From assembly GCA_002499185.1 (NCBI GenBank), contig DAKN01000102.1, forward strand, positions 15,060-60,007: DNA of 44,948 bases, given 5' to 3'. A program made the translations under genes and the position numbers. Below are positions 24,553-32,724 of this stretch, piece by piece. Numbering within the stretch: the first letter of the stretch is position 1; each line of letters opens with the position of its first letter. The notes below the pieces were generated by a model, which was given only the letters and a program-made list of their open reading frames with translations, had not been told where the DNA came from and did no database searches. Source of the DNA: Candidatus Pacearchaeota archaeon UBA284. Lineage in GTDB: Archaea > Nanobdellota > Nanobdellia > Pacearchaeales > UBA284.

Positions 24553-24966
24553 TTATAAAGAATTCTTTATTTTATTAGCCATCTTTTTTAATTCTTCATT
24601 TGATGGTTTTGGTACTAATGGCTTAATGGGTAATTCTCCAAGTCCATCATTAAATTGCCTTGGTAATAAATGAATATGTGTATGTTGTACTCCAATACCT
24701 GCAACAACAAGCTCAATCCACTCTGTTTTAAAAATTTTTTTCAATATTTCTGCAAGATTTTTTGTTTTTTCCATAAGATTACAATAATCTTTAGGTGAAA
24801 TATCCCACAACCATTTTGAATGCTCTTTAGGAATAATAAGAAGATGTCCTAAAACATAAGGGTGGATATCAAGAAAAGAAATTATTTTTTCATCTTCATA
24901 AATTTTGTAACAGGGAATTTCTCCAGCAATTATTTTACAGAATATACAATCTATATTTGTCTTCAT
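24553..24966 (-). CDS. HIT-family nucleotide hydrolase/transferase
   Basis: 137 residues. Histidine triad HTHIHLLP at about 98-105. N-terminal CIFCKIIAGEIP, with paired cysteines, is the normal HIT opening. Acts on nucleoside phosphoramidates or dinucleotides (HINT/FHIT-like); exact substrate uncertain. Located 15 bp downstream of ndk and 22 bp upstream of the Hef helicase, so a common transcript is likely. Confidence 0.9.
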   Translation of the reverse strand: MKTNIDCIFCKIIAGEIPCYKIYEDEKIISFLDIHPYVLGHLLIIPKEHSKWLWDISPKDYCNLMEKTKNLAEILKKIFKTEWIELVVAGIGVQHTHIHLLPRQFNDGLGELPIKPLVPKPSNEELKKMANKIKNSL

Positions 24967-24981
24967 TTTATTTTTTAAGGT

Positions 24982-25470
24982 TTATCTTACAAACATTTCA
25001 TGAACGGTTTTATAATTACAAATCTCCTCTTCTTTAAACCAAAGTTTTATTTCTTGCTCTGCTTCTTTTAAATTTCCAGATGCATGAATTACATTTTTTA
25101 ATGGAACATTTACACTATCTGCATAAGCCATTGTTAAATGGGTAAAATCTCCACGAATTGTTCCTGGAGCAGCTAATTTAGGATCTGTTGTTCCGGCCAT
25201 TTTTCTTACAATATCAACAGCTTCAATACCCTCAAAAGCCATTGCTATAATTGGACCTTCTGACATATAGTTTACCATTCTTTTTTTAACATTTTCACCA
25301 CGTCTTTCCCCTAGATCATCATAGTGTTTTTCAAGCAATTCAGAATTTGCACGAACCATTTTTATTCCAATTAATTTTAAACCGACTTTTTCAAATCTTT
25401 GTAAACAATCTCCCGTAAGGCTTCTTGCAACACCATCCGGTTTGATTAAAACAAGGGTTCTTTGTATCAT
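24982..25470 (-). CDS. ndk: Nucleoside-diphosphate kinase
   Basis: 162 residues, slightly longer than usual because of a C-terminal tail (ICNYKTVHEMFVR). Family features: TLVLIKPDGVAR at the start, RGDFT near 106-110, and catalytic His129 in NVIHASGN. The usual HxSD is HASG here, a mild variation. Transfers gamma-phosphate between nucleoside di- and triphosphates. First gene of the probable ndk-HIT-helicase transcript. Confidence 0.95.
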   Translation of the reverse strand: MIQRTLVLIKPDGVARSLTGDCLQRFEKVGLKLIGIKMVRANSELLEKHYDDLGERRGENVKKRMVNYMSEGPIIAMAFEGIEAVDIVRKMAGTTDPKLAAPGTIRGDFTHLTMAYADSVNVPLKNVIHASGNLKEAEQEIKLWFKEEEICNYKTVHEMFVR

Positions 25471-25527
25471 AATAATTATTTTGTTATTTTTAGGATTTTT
25501 AAAGATTTATATAATTCTTTTATAAAA

Positions 25528-25598
25528 TGGACCCACCGGGATTCGAACCCGAACCACACCCCTGCCAGGGGCGCATTCTACCATTGAACTATGGGCCC
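25528..25598 (-). tRNA. tRNA-Ala(GGC)
   Basis: 71 nt. Acceptor GGGCCCA/TGGGTCC contains the G3-U70 wobble pair that identifies alanine tRNA. D stem GTTC/GAAT; anticodon stem CGCCC/GGGTG with loop CTGGCAG giving anticodon GGC; T arm TCGGG-TTCGAAT-CCCGG; discriminator A. No intron and no encoded CCA. Confidence 0.93.
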
Positions 25599-25641
25599 CA
25601 AGGTGAATACGATAGATTAGAAAATTGAGAGATATTTAAAT

Positions 25642-26169
25642 TTAGGGTTTTATTTTTGACACAAATGCAGTAATTCCATCCATTCCGGAATTACCAACAA
25701 TAAGATATATGGTTATTCCAAATAAAATAAAGAAAAAAACTTGTTCAAATATGCTTGCAGTTCTTATCGGGCCAGAAAAATGCCCGGTTTTCCATAACCA
25801 TTTTATTCCAGAAATATTTAGAGAATCCGCTAAGAGATGTAAAAGATAACCCGATACTAGAAAAATAGGATATAAAATAGATAAATTAAAAGGATAAATA
25901 ATTAATAAAGATATCAAAAAGAAAACCAATGCACCAAAAATACTATGAAAAAAACCACGATGAGTTGAAAATAAGGAAATGCTTTTTCCGATACCAAAAA
26001 GATAATTTCTATTAACAAAACTTTGTGGATGATCAATATCTGGCAAAATTGAACCAAAAGCTAAAACCAATGCAAGAGTTATTGAAAAATTCAAAGGTAA
26101 AAAAACAACCGCAAGAACATAAAAGAAAAGTGCAAATAAAATGTGTGTTCTAAACATCATTTTAATCAA
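25642..26169 (-). CDS. YdjM-like membrane-bound metal-dependent hydrolase
   Basis: 175 residues with about five membrane segments. Conserved His/Asp pattern: FRTHILF at the start, GSILPDIDHP (about 40-49), THRGFFHS (about 69-76) and LLHLLADSLN (about 108-117). This is the signature of the DUF457/YdjM family. Biochemical function is poorly known. Its start overlaps the GlyRS stop by 4 bp, so it is co-translated with GlyRS. Confidence 0.85.
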   Translation of the reverse strand: MIKMMFRTHILFALFFYVLAVVFLPLNFSITLALVLAFGSILPDIDHPQSFVNRNYLFGIGKSISLFSTHRGFFHSIFGALVFFLISLLIIYPFNLSILYPIFLVSGYLLHLLADSLNISGIKWLWKTGHFSGPIRTASIFEQVFFFILFGITIYLIVGNSGMDGITAFVSKIKP

Positions 26170-27677
26170 ATACCCAGTTCTTTAACCAATTCAGAAATTT
26201 TAACCCTGCGCTGTTTCATACTATCTCTGTCTCTGATTGTTACAGTTTTATTTTTTATTGTATCTCCATCAACAGTTATACAATATTTTACTCCAATCTC
26301 ATCAGCCCTCCGATATCTTTTACCAATACTTGCTGAATCATCATAGAAAACAGTTGTTTGATTTTTTAAAATATTATAAATTTCTTCTGCCTTTTCAGGC
26401 ATTCCTTCCTTATTTACTAAAGGAAATACACAAACAAGAATTGGCGTTAGTTTATCCGGAAAGGAAAAGATAGTTCTTTCATTTTGTTTTTCTTCTTTGA
26501 AAAATAAATCTAAAAATGCAAGAATATTTCTATCTATCCCAAGACTTAATTCAATTACGTGTGGAATAAATCTTTTTTCTTCATAAAATACTTCTAAATT
26601 TTCTTTGCTTATTTTTTGATGTCCACTCAAATCGTGATCTGTTCGATAATGAATTCCTCCAAGTTCTTTAAACTCCCCAAATAAATCAAAATAAGCTTCT
26701 ATATCCCAATGAATTTTATTATAAAATGCCCTTTCTTTTTCACCCAGCTCCCTGAATCTAAATTTCTCTTTTGGAAATTGCAAAATATCTAAATAAAATT
26801 TCTGCATCCTATACATTTGAAACAAATAGAGTTTAGGAATATTATATCTTTTATGCAAGTCAAGAATTTTTACATTATTGAATGTTTTTATTTTTTCTTT
26901 TTGAGAGAGAATTTGTAACTCTGATTTTGATATTTCTTTCCAAATTTTTTCATCAATTTTGTCTATTTTATCTGGATCAAAAAATATTTGTAATTCGGCT
27001 TGGCTAAATTCTCTTAATCTAAAAAACATCTGTCTCGGGGAAATTTCATTTCTAAAGGCTTTTCCAATAATACCTATTCCCAAGGGAATTTTTTTCCTAG
27101 TAGCTTCAAATTCTCTTTTGAATGCCAAAAACGCACCCTGTGCCGTTTCAGGAGAAAGATAAGCTAAATCTTTTGAACCAGTTGCTCCTATTTGTATGGG
27201 GAACATCATGTTAAACCATTTTGGGGGCTCCAATTCAGGGGATTTGCAGTTAGGGCATTTCAATTTATTCTTTATAATAAGTGAACTCATATCTTCAATA
27301 GATTTTTCACTAGCATTAATTTTTAAACTATCTTCAAGAAATTGATCTGCCTTGAATCTGAAATGACATTTTTTACATTCTACAAAAGGATCATTGAAAT
27401 TTTCCAAATGACCAGAGGCTAAAAACACCTGTTCAGGAAGAATATTAGAATATTCTATTTCATAACAATTCTCGCTATTTTTAATAAAAAATTTTCTCCA
27501 GGAATTTTCAAAATTACTTTTTAGCGTTTTTCCCAAATGACCATAAGAAAACAACCCTGCTTTTCCACCATAAATTTCAGCACTGGGCCAAAAAAAACCA
27601 CGTTTTAAAGCAATAGCATTAATTAACTCAAAGTTATTTTCAGTATTTGGTGATTGATTGGTTTTTTGTTCTGCCAT
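26166..27677 (-). CDS. glyS: Glycyl-tRNA synthetase (archaeal/eukaryotic dimeric type)
   Basis: About 503 residues from the chosen ATG at 27675-27677. An upstream ATG at 27695 exists, but a TATA-like TTTAAATTT centred near 27703 puts the transcript start at 27677, so the shorter form MAEQKTNQ is preferred. Class II motifs: GFFWPSAEIYGG at the start, FRNEISPRQMFFRLREFSQAE (motif 2) and ELSLGIDRNIL (motif 3). Zinc-binding CKKC...CPNC lies at about 104-146. C-terminal anticodon-binding domain with VCVFPLVNKEG. Charges tRNA-Gly. Confidence 0.95.
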   Translation of the reverse strand: MAEQKTNQSPNTENNFELINAIALKRGFFWPSAEIYGGKAGLFSYGHLGKTLKSNFENSWRKFFIKNSENCYEIEYSNILPEQVFLASGHLENFNDPFVECKKCHFRFKADQFLEDSLKINASEKSIEDMSSLIIKNKLKCPNCKSPELEPPKWFNMMFPIQIGATGSKDLAYLSPETAQGAFLAFKREFEATRKKIPLGIGIIGKAFRNEISPRQMFFRLREFSQAELQIFFDPDKIDKIDEKIWKEISKSELQILSQKEKIKTFNNVKILDLHKRYNIPKLYLFQMYRMQKFYLDILQFPKEKFRFRELGEKERAFYNKIHWDIEAYFDLFGEFKELGGIHYRTDHDLSGHQKISKENLEVFYEEKRFIPHVIELSLGIDRNILAFLDLFFKEEKQNERTIFSFPDKLTPILVCVFPLVNKEGMPEKAEEIYNILKNQTTVFYDDSASIGKRYRRADEIGVKYCITVDGDTIKNKTVTIRDRDSMKQRRVKISELVKELGI

Positions 27678-27737
27678 GCTAAACTTAGAAAACATAGATT
27701 TAAATTTCTTTTGAAAGTACCCCTAGCAAAGCCAGAA

Positions 27738-27893
27738 TTAAATTTTAATATTTGTATCTTTTATTTCTGTTATATGGGCATCTAATCTGCCAGCAACAAG
27801 ACAATCAAAACAAGTATGGATCTCACCATTTTTTTCCATTACCTTTCCAGTATCCTTGCACTTAGGGCATTTATATTGTTTTTCTTCTACCAT
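27738..27893 (-). CDS. 51-residue zinc-ribbon protein
   Basis: Found by reading the gap upstream of GlyRS. ATG at 27891-27893, 51 codons, stop at 27738-27740. A single four-cysteine ribbon: CPKC (9-12) and CFDC (28-31), with DTGKVMEKNGEIHT between. The rest is short and polar. Small lone zinc ribbons in archaea often bind nucleic acid or ribosomes, but this one is unassigned. Confidence 0.7.
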   Translation of the reverse strand: MVEEKQYKCPKCKDTGKVMEKNGEIHTCFDCLVAGRLDAHITEIKDTNIKI

Positions 27894-27937
27894 ACTTATC
27901 TTATTTTAATACTTTATTTAAATTTTATGCTATTCTG

Positions 27938-28534
27938 CTATAATGTTCTAAGCAAATAAAGTGCCGTTCCAGCAACCATTGGAACAATCAAATTATCATC
28001 TGCCTCTTGTTCACCAAGTTTTAGAGATATTGCTTCTGCAACCATCCCCATAATTGAAGCAATCGCACTTTCAAAAGCATTTACTACCAAGAGCCCAATT
28101 AAAAAAGAAACAAGTATTCCTGCAATAGTCCCATAAAGAGATTTATATTTATTAAATGGGTCTCGCTTATATTTTCCCCCAAATAGTCCAGCCAAGGTGG
28201 AAACAGAATCTCCAAAAGTTAATACAATTAAAGACATTAAAGCAATATCTTGGCTAAAAATCTTTATTACAAGCATTGCTCCACCCATAAAGAAGATAAA
28301 ACCTTTTCCAGGAAAATTCTTGTTATGGTCTCTTTCAAAACGAGCCAACAAAAAACCAATAAATGGGATTTTTACATTTTTTGAAACAATAGAAGAGATT
28401 ATTGCTAAAATAAGAATAAAGAGTAAAATTAAAAGAAGCACCGATTTTTCAATTATTAAATAAGATAAAATAATGATCAATCCAATTAAAAGATGTATGA
28501 GTTGTCTACCAATTTCTAATTTTTTTATTTCCAT
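27938..28534 (-). CDS. SEC59/DGK1-like polyprenol or diacylglycerol kinase
   Basis: 198 residues, about seven membrane segments. Conserved family blocks: FPGKGFIFFMGGAML (about 74-88), LTFGDSVSTLAGLFGGKY (about 105-122), KSLYGTIAG (about 130-138), EAISLKLGEQEADDN. The family phosphorylates dolichol or diacylglycerol, usually with CTP. In archaea a role in recycling or charging polyprenyl-phosphate or remodelling lipids is plausible. Overlaps the PAP2 gene by 10 bp. Confidence 0.85.
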   Translation of the reverse strand: MEIKKLEIGRQLIHLLIGLIIILSYLIIEKSVLLLILLFILILAIISSIVSKNVKIPFIGFLLARFERDHNKNFPGKGFIFFMGGAMLVIKIFSQDIALMSLIVLTFGDSVSTLAGLFGGKYKRDPFNKYKSLYGTIAGILVSFLIGLLVVNAFESAIASIMGMVAEAISLKLGEQEADDNLIVPMVAGTALYLLRTL

Positions 28535-29121
28535 TTTTTAATATTAAAAAGAGATTTAATTAAGAAGCTAATAGAATAACCCACAATGGCTCCAAAAAAA
28601 AGATCACTCAAATAATGATAACCGAAAACGAATCTTGTTGCAAAAATAAAGGCAATAAACACAACATAAATGATTTTAAGGGGTTTTGAATTTTTATTTA
28701 AAAAAGGCACCAATGAAAACAAACCGGTTGCATGTCCTGAAGGAAAACTATCTCCTCCAAAAAATAAATTTGGTCTTGGTTTGTAAATTAACTGCTTTAA
28801 TATAAGAGAGATTAATAAAGAAATAACAAAGGCCAATAAAAAAGATACTATTTTTTTCTTTTTTAATCTATTATCCTCTTTTTTATTTTCTTTTTGAATA
28901 GAAATAGCAAATAATCCAAAAATAATAATAGCCGGAAAAAAAATTAAATCTTGTTGGAAAATAAAAATTAAATTTTGGATATTTTCACTAATATTTAACT
29001 TAAACAACGAATAAAGGGAATTATCAAATAAAATTAATGTAAGATAAAATAAACTTGCAATTAAATAAATCGAAAAAATCCCCAATATTTTTTTTGATGC
29101 GATATCTTTCTTTTTTTTCAT
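28525..29121 (-). CDS. PAP2-family membrane phosphatase
   Basis: 198 residues, about six membrane segments. All three PAP2 motifs: KQLIYKPRP (about 107-115), PSGH (about 124-127) and TRFVFGYHYLSD (about 158-169). Removes phosphate from lipid phosphates such as polyprenyl pyrophosphate or phosphatidic acid. Upstream of and overlapping the lipid-kinase-like gene, hence an operon with opposite chemistries. Confidence 0.9.
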   Translation of the reverse strand: MKKKKDIASKKILGIFSIYLIASLFYLTLILFDNSLYSLFKLNISENIQNLIFIFQQDLIFFPAIIIFGLFAISIQKENKKEDNRLKKKKIVSFLLAFVISLLISLILKQLIYKPRPNLFFGGDSFPSGHATGLFSLVPFLNKNSKPLKIIYVVFIAFIFATRFVFGYHYLSDLFFGAIVGYSISFLIKSLFNIKKWK

Positions 29122-29171
29122 TAGAATTTAAATCTGATAAAATATATAAATCATACTATTAAATTAAAAAT

Positions 29172-29705
29172 ATGGATAAGGTAAAGGAGATAATCATAAG
29201 GTATGTGCTTGCCTTTTTTCCATTCATTTTTTTTAATCAAGTTTATTGGTTTTTAAAATATATAACATTTAATATGTTATCCCTTATATTTTCACTATTT
29301 GCAAAAGTAAACACAAATTTTTCTGAAAATACTATTTATATAAATGAACAGAGCATTCTTTTAATTGAACCATGCATAGCTGTTTCGGCATTCATTCTGC
29401 TATTTCTTTTGAATATCACAAGTCCAGATATAGATTTCAAAAAAAGAATTTACTCTTTTTTTCTTTCAATAATCTTTTTGTTTATTTTTAACATAATTAG
29501 AATAATTTTCTTATTTTCAATTTTCAATTTTCAATTTTTTGATATTGTTCATTTAATAGTTTGGTATGGATTAAGCACACTCGTCGTTTTTCTTGATTGG
29601 ATTTTAATGATAAAGCTATTTAATATAAAAACGATTCCCGTTATCTCAGATATTATTTATCTTATTTTTTATATAAAACAAGATATAAAAAGATCCAAAA
29701 GTTAA
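29172..29705 (+). CDS. Archaeosortase/exosortase-family protein
   Basis: 177 residues with about six membrane segments. The transpeptidase triad is visible: Cys68 in IEPCIAVSA, Arg110 in FNIIRIIFL, His127 in FDIVHLIVWYG. These are the Cys-Arg-His of archaeosortases and exosortases, which remove C-terminal sorting signals from surface proteins and attach a lipid or membrane anchor. It is at the short end for the family. Divergent from the PAP2/kinase operon with only 50 bp between starts, so possibly co-regulated. No substrate with a recognisable C-terminal sorting domain was found in the window. Confidence 0.85.
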   Translation: MDKVKEIIIRYVLAFFPFIFFNQVYWFLKYITFNMLSLIFSLFAKVNTNFSENTIYINEQSILLIEPCIAVSAFILLFLLNITSPDIDFKKRIYSFFLSIIFLFIFNIIRIIFLFSIFNFQFFDIVHLIVWYGLSTLVVFLDWILMIKLFNIKTIPVISDIIYLIFYIKQDIKRSKS

Positions 29706-29774
29706 AAAATAATTTTTAAAATATAAAACAAGATCTAATAAAAAGAATTTATTTAGAAAATTTAATTGATTTTC

Positions 29775-30269
29775 TCAAAAAAGAGTTTTTAATCCAACAG
29801 TTAACATTAACACAACAAATGCAGCAATTATTATGCCCAAACACATGGCAAAAAAACTTCTTGTTCTTTTAAGTTTCATAAGCCAAGCAATTAAAGTTCC
29901 AGTCCACGCACCCGTTATGGGTAGGGGGATTGCAACAAAGATTGCAAGAGCCAAAATTCCATAAGTTTCATAATTTTTTTCTACTTTTTCTTTTCTGTGT
30001 TGTATTTTATTAAGAAATTTTGCAAAAGTTTTATCATAAAAAGGCCATTTTATCAAAAGATGGTGCAGCGTATCTAAAAAAAGAAAAACAAAAGGGATTA
30101 TTAATATATTACCTAAAATAGATATAAAAAAAACAACCCATATGTTCATATTAAAAATTAAAATACCTGTTGGAATGGCCCCCCGTAATTCAGAAATGGG
30201 TAGAAAAGAGATCAATGCTACAGCAAGTGCTGGAAAACTAGATAATTGATTTATAATAGACTCTATCAT
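29775..30269 (-). CDS. Small multi-drug export family membrane protein (COG2426)
   Basis: 164 residues, four or five membrane segments. Characteristic LPISELRGAIPTGI near 23-36 and a central amphipathic stretch (LNKIQHRKEKVEKNYETYG), then IPLPITGAWTGTLIAWL. This fits the Sm_multidrug_ex family (PF06695), whose transport role is only putative. It lies in the membrane-gene neighbourhood with the archaeosortase but is convergent to it. Confidence 0.8.
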   Translation of the reverse strand: MIESIINQLSSFPALAVALISFLPISELRGAIPTGILIFNMNIWVVFFISILGNILIIPFVFLFLDTLHHLLIKWPFYDKTFAKFLNKIQHRKEKVEKNYETYGILALAIFVAIPLPITGAWTGTLIAWLMKLKRTRSFFAMCLGIIIAAFVVLMLTVGLKTLF

Positions 30270-30374
30270 ATAGATAATAAGAAATTGATATTTAAAAATA
30301 CAATTATGCAGACGATTTCAAAACCAGATAAGTCTACAAAAGGTTAGCTTTTACTTTATCTAAATAATAATAGA

Positions 30375-30665
30375 TTAACCAAATAAGGCAGCTAGACCTT
30401 CTGCAGCTTCTTCATGTTTTTCTTCATGTTTCTCTTCTTTTACTTCAGCTTTTGTTGCTCCAGCACCGGCTGCACCCCCAATAGGCATTGCTACTGCTTC
30501 GCTTAATGCTTTTTCAATGTCAACACCTTTTAAGCTTGCGACAACTGTTTTAACTTTTGCATCGTCTGCAGATATTCCTACAGATTCAACTATCTTTTTG
30601 ATCCCATCTTCAGTTATCTCCTTACCGGTCTTATGCAATAATAAAGCTGCATAAATGTATTCCAT
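30375..30665 (-). CDS. rpl12: Ribosomal protein P1/L12
   Basis: 96 residues: helical dimerisation domain (MEYIYAALLLHKTGKEI), flexible Ala/Gly/Glu hinge, and the C-terminal acidic tail ending AAEGLAALFG, the elongation-factor-binding peptide. Shine-Dalgarno GGAGGA lies five bases before the ATG, partly inside the end of the P0 gene. Last gene of the L1-P0-L12 operon. Confidence 0.96.
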   Translation of the reverse strand: MEYIYAALLLHKTGKEITEDGIKKIVESVGISADDAKVKTVVASLKGVDIEKALSEAVAMPIGGAAGAGATKAEVKEEKHEEKHEEAAEGLAALFG

Positions 30666-30666
30666 T

Positions 30667-31464
30667 TTATTCCTCCAATGAATTTTCAGTTTGAACTGAG
30701 TATAAATTTAATTTTTGAGCTTGCATATTTGCTTTTCCAAGAAGTATTTTTATCGTTTCTTTTACTGGATAATTGATGTGTATTGCTAAATTCAATGCTT
30801 CTGAATTTTTTAAAAGCAATTCTTGTAGCATTCCTTTTTTATCAACCCTTATTCCGGCCAATACTTTTTGTGAATTTGAATCATAAGCAGCAATCGTAAT
30901 AAAACCGCTTGTAAATGGGTTAATATTTAATAATGAAAGAACATCACAAACATTTTTTGATATTTTTTCTCCATTTTTTACTAAAACAGCTCTTTCTTTA
31001 ATCGTTATTTTTCCACCATCAATTCCCGCCTTTAATTTTACTTTAGTTAATTCAGATAATGCAGGTCCCGCAGGTAAATCTGTTGGACCTGACTCAATAA
31101 CTAAATCCATAGGAGCTATTTGTCCAACCTTTGCTTTAGTTGGTCTTTTTAAATCTTCTAATATTGATGCAATATCTAAAGCATCTTTTTCTGAAAATAA
31201 CAATGCAAAATTTTTATCTAAATGTTGTTCTAGCTGCTCAATATTTTTCTTTTCATTTTTTGATTTTTCAATTGCTAACAACACGAGTCTTTTTTTTATG
31301 AGTTTTGTTATTATCCCTTCTTTTTTTAGAGCATGTTTTAATTCATTAAAAAAAGAAGAGGATACACCTTCTACAGAGACTAACAATATAGTTGGATATT
31401 CATTCATAAGCTTGGCTAAATCATTAACATATTTTTTCTTTACTTCAGGAATTTCCCTTTTCAT
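30667..31464 (-). CDS. rplP0: Ribosomal protein P0 (L10)
   Basis: About 265 residues from the ATG at 31462-31464 (MKREIPEVKK). The open frame begins at 31497, but that start would lie inside the end of L1, and the internal ATG follows the L1 stop with a GATGGGG-like ribosome site. Contains the rRNA-binding N-domain and the archaeal insertion (about 95-180), then the helices that hold P1 dimers. It ends at ...VQTENSLEE: the acidic GALFG-type tail of typical archaeal P0 is absent. Confidence 0.94.
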   Translation of the reverse strand: MKREIPEVKKKYVNDLAKLMNEYPTILLVSVEGVSSSFFNELKHALKKEGIITKLIKKRLVLLAIEKSKNEKKNIEQLEQHLDKNFALLFSEKDALDIASILEDLKRPTKAKVGQIAPMDLVIESGPTDLPAGPALSELTKVKLKAGIDGGKITIKERAVLVKNGEKISKNVCDVLSLLNINPFTSGFITIAAYDSNSQKVLAGIRVDKKGMLQELLLKNSEALNLAIHINYPVKETIKILLGKANMQAQKLNLYSVQTENSLEE

Positions 31465-31471
31465 ATCCCCA

Positions 31472-32128
31472 TCATTTTTTCTTTTTTTCTTTAACATTTT
31501 GCGTTTGTTTTAAAACCATTTTTACTGGGTGGCTCATTGTAAATTTAAGCATTATATTTTTAATATTCAACTCTCTTTTTGGAAGGCCGTTAACAACTGC
31601 CGCATAAACAATCTCTATATTCTTTGAAATTTCTTCATCTTTCATATTTTCTTTTCCAATAGCTAATTTAAGCCCCTTATCTTTGGCTCTAATTTTTATT
31701 GTTTTTGAAAGTTTTTCTAAAATGTTTTTTAGTGCATCATCATTTTCTTGCATAATAACCCCCCCCATTTTTGGATCAGGCATTTTACCCATTGCACCCA
31801 AAATCTTACCAAATTTTGCAGCGAGTAATGGCATTAGTTTTGCTGAAGCGATAAAGAAATCATAATCTCTTGCTAATTTTTTAACATCTTTTGATTCTAA
31901 TTTTTCTATTTCTATTTTAGTAATTGTTTTTTCAAGAATATTATTTTGGTTTTCTAAAAAACCACAAACTCTTTTTTTATTTGCTAAATGGGCCAATTCT
32001 GCAAAAGTATTAAGAGATTCACGTCTAGGATCAAAATCTTTAAGATTAATAATTAAGTCAAATGTTTGCTCAAAATTTCTTTTTTCAGATTTTTCTCTTA
32101 ATTGTTTAACAAGTGTTAGAAAATCCAT
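31472..32128 (-). CDS. rpl1: Ribosomal protein L1
   Basis: 218 residues. Recognised by DFDPRRESLNTFAELAHL, AKFGKILGAMGKMPDPKMGG and a Lys-rich end. Binds the L1 stalk of 23S rRNA and, in many archaea, its own mRNA. A strong Shine-Dalgarno GGAGGT (32133-32138) is four bases before the ATG. First gene of the L1-P0-L12 operon; L11 is not upstream, unlike the common order. Confidence 0.95.
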   Translation of the reverse strand: MDFLTLVKQLREKSEKRNFEQTFDLIINLKDFDPRRESLNTFAELAHLANKKRVCGFLENQNNILEKTITKIEIEKLESKDVKKLARDYDFFIASAKLMPLLAAKFGKILGAMGKMPDPKMGGVIMQENDDALKNILEKLSKTIKIRAKDKGLKLAIGKENMKDEEISKNIEIVYAAVVNGLPKRELNIKNIMLKFTMSHPVKMVLKQTQNVKEKKKK

Positions 32129-32132
32129 TCTA

Positions 32133-32206
32133 ACCTCCTACATTACAAGCCTAAACTTGTGGTAGTTTAAATCGGTAATATTTATCAATAAAATTGGAGG
32201 TTTATA
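32133..32206 (-). promoter_or_regulatory. Promoter and leader of the L1 operon
   Basis: TATA-like CTTTATAAACC at about 32196-32206, giving a leader of roughly 45-50 nt. The leader contains a small hairpin (arms at 32145-32149 and 32156-32160, 6-nt loop) just before Shine-Dalgarno GGAGGT (32133-32138). Archaeal L1 often represses its own mRNA by binding a leader structure resembling its rRNA site; this hairpin is a candidate but too short to prove it. Confidence 0.45.
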
Positions 32207-32222
32207 AAGGTTTTGTAATTAT

Positions 32223-32672
32223 CTATTTTGTTTTATCTATTTCCATTAAATATTCTTTAATTCTGGAAACAATGCTACTAATATAAAATTTTTCTATTTT
32301 TTCTTCAAATAATTTACTCAAGGATTCAAGTTCATTAATCTGATAACCACTAGCTGTTTTTTCTACAAGAAAAATATCTTTTAATCTTTTTAATTGTCGC
32401 CGTATATTTGATTCTGCTATGCCCCGTATCTCTAAATTATGGATTTCTCTGTTTTTTATTATTCTTTCTTTTATTTCATCTACCTCTAATTCTTTCTTCA
32501 ACTCTTTTGATTCAATTAAAATCTGAAGAATATCTACTATTATATCTCTAGAATCTCCCGGTTGTAACAAACCAAGACCCAAACAAATTTTTTTAATAAG
32601 TTCTCTTTTTTTTAAGTTTATGGGGGATTCATATTTTCTTAAGGTAATTTCTGCAATAGAATTTTCTCTCAT
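32223..32672 (-). CDS. Winged-helix DNA-binding protein, archaeal
   Basis: 149 residues. Helical N-terminus (LKKRELIKKICLGLGLL), middle helices with KELEVDEIKERII, then a wHTH with NLEIRGIAESNIRRQLKRLKDIFLVEKTASGYQI, where the recognition helix and wing are clear, and a C-terminal helix pair. Probably a transcription regulator. It ends just upstream of the L1 promoter and is divergent from the Rossmann-like gene at 32725, with about 50 bp between starts. Confidence 0.65.
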   Translation of the reverse strand: MRENSIAEITLRKYESPINLKKRELIKKICLGLGLLQPGDSRDIIVDILQILIESKELKKELEVDEIKERIIKNREIHNLEIRGIAESNIRRQLKRLKDIFLVEKTASGYQINELESLSKLFEEKIEKFYISSIVSRIKEYLMEIDKTK

Positions 32673-32724
32673 AGTTTTCTTAAGAGGAGTCCATTTAAAT
32701 ATTTTTATCCATTATAATAAAAAG

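Noticed and set aside
27678..27695. Upstream ATG for glycyl-tRNA synthetase
   Set aside because: The TATA-like box is only a few bases upstream of it; the second ATG at 27677 has proper spacing.
32620..32724. Longer N-terminus for the Rossmann-like protein
   Set aside because: It would overlap the divergent wHTH gene and includes the TATA box; the residues gained are unlike a protein start.
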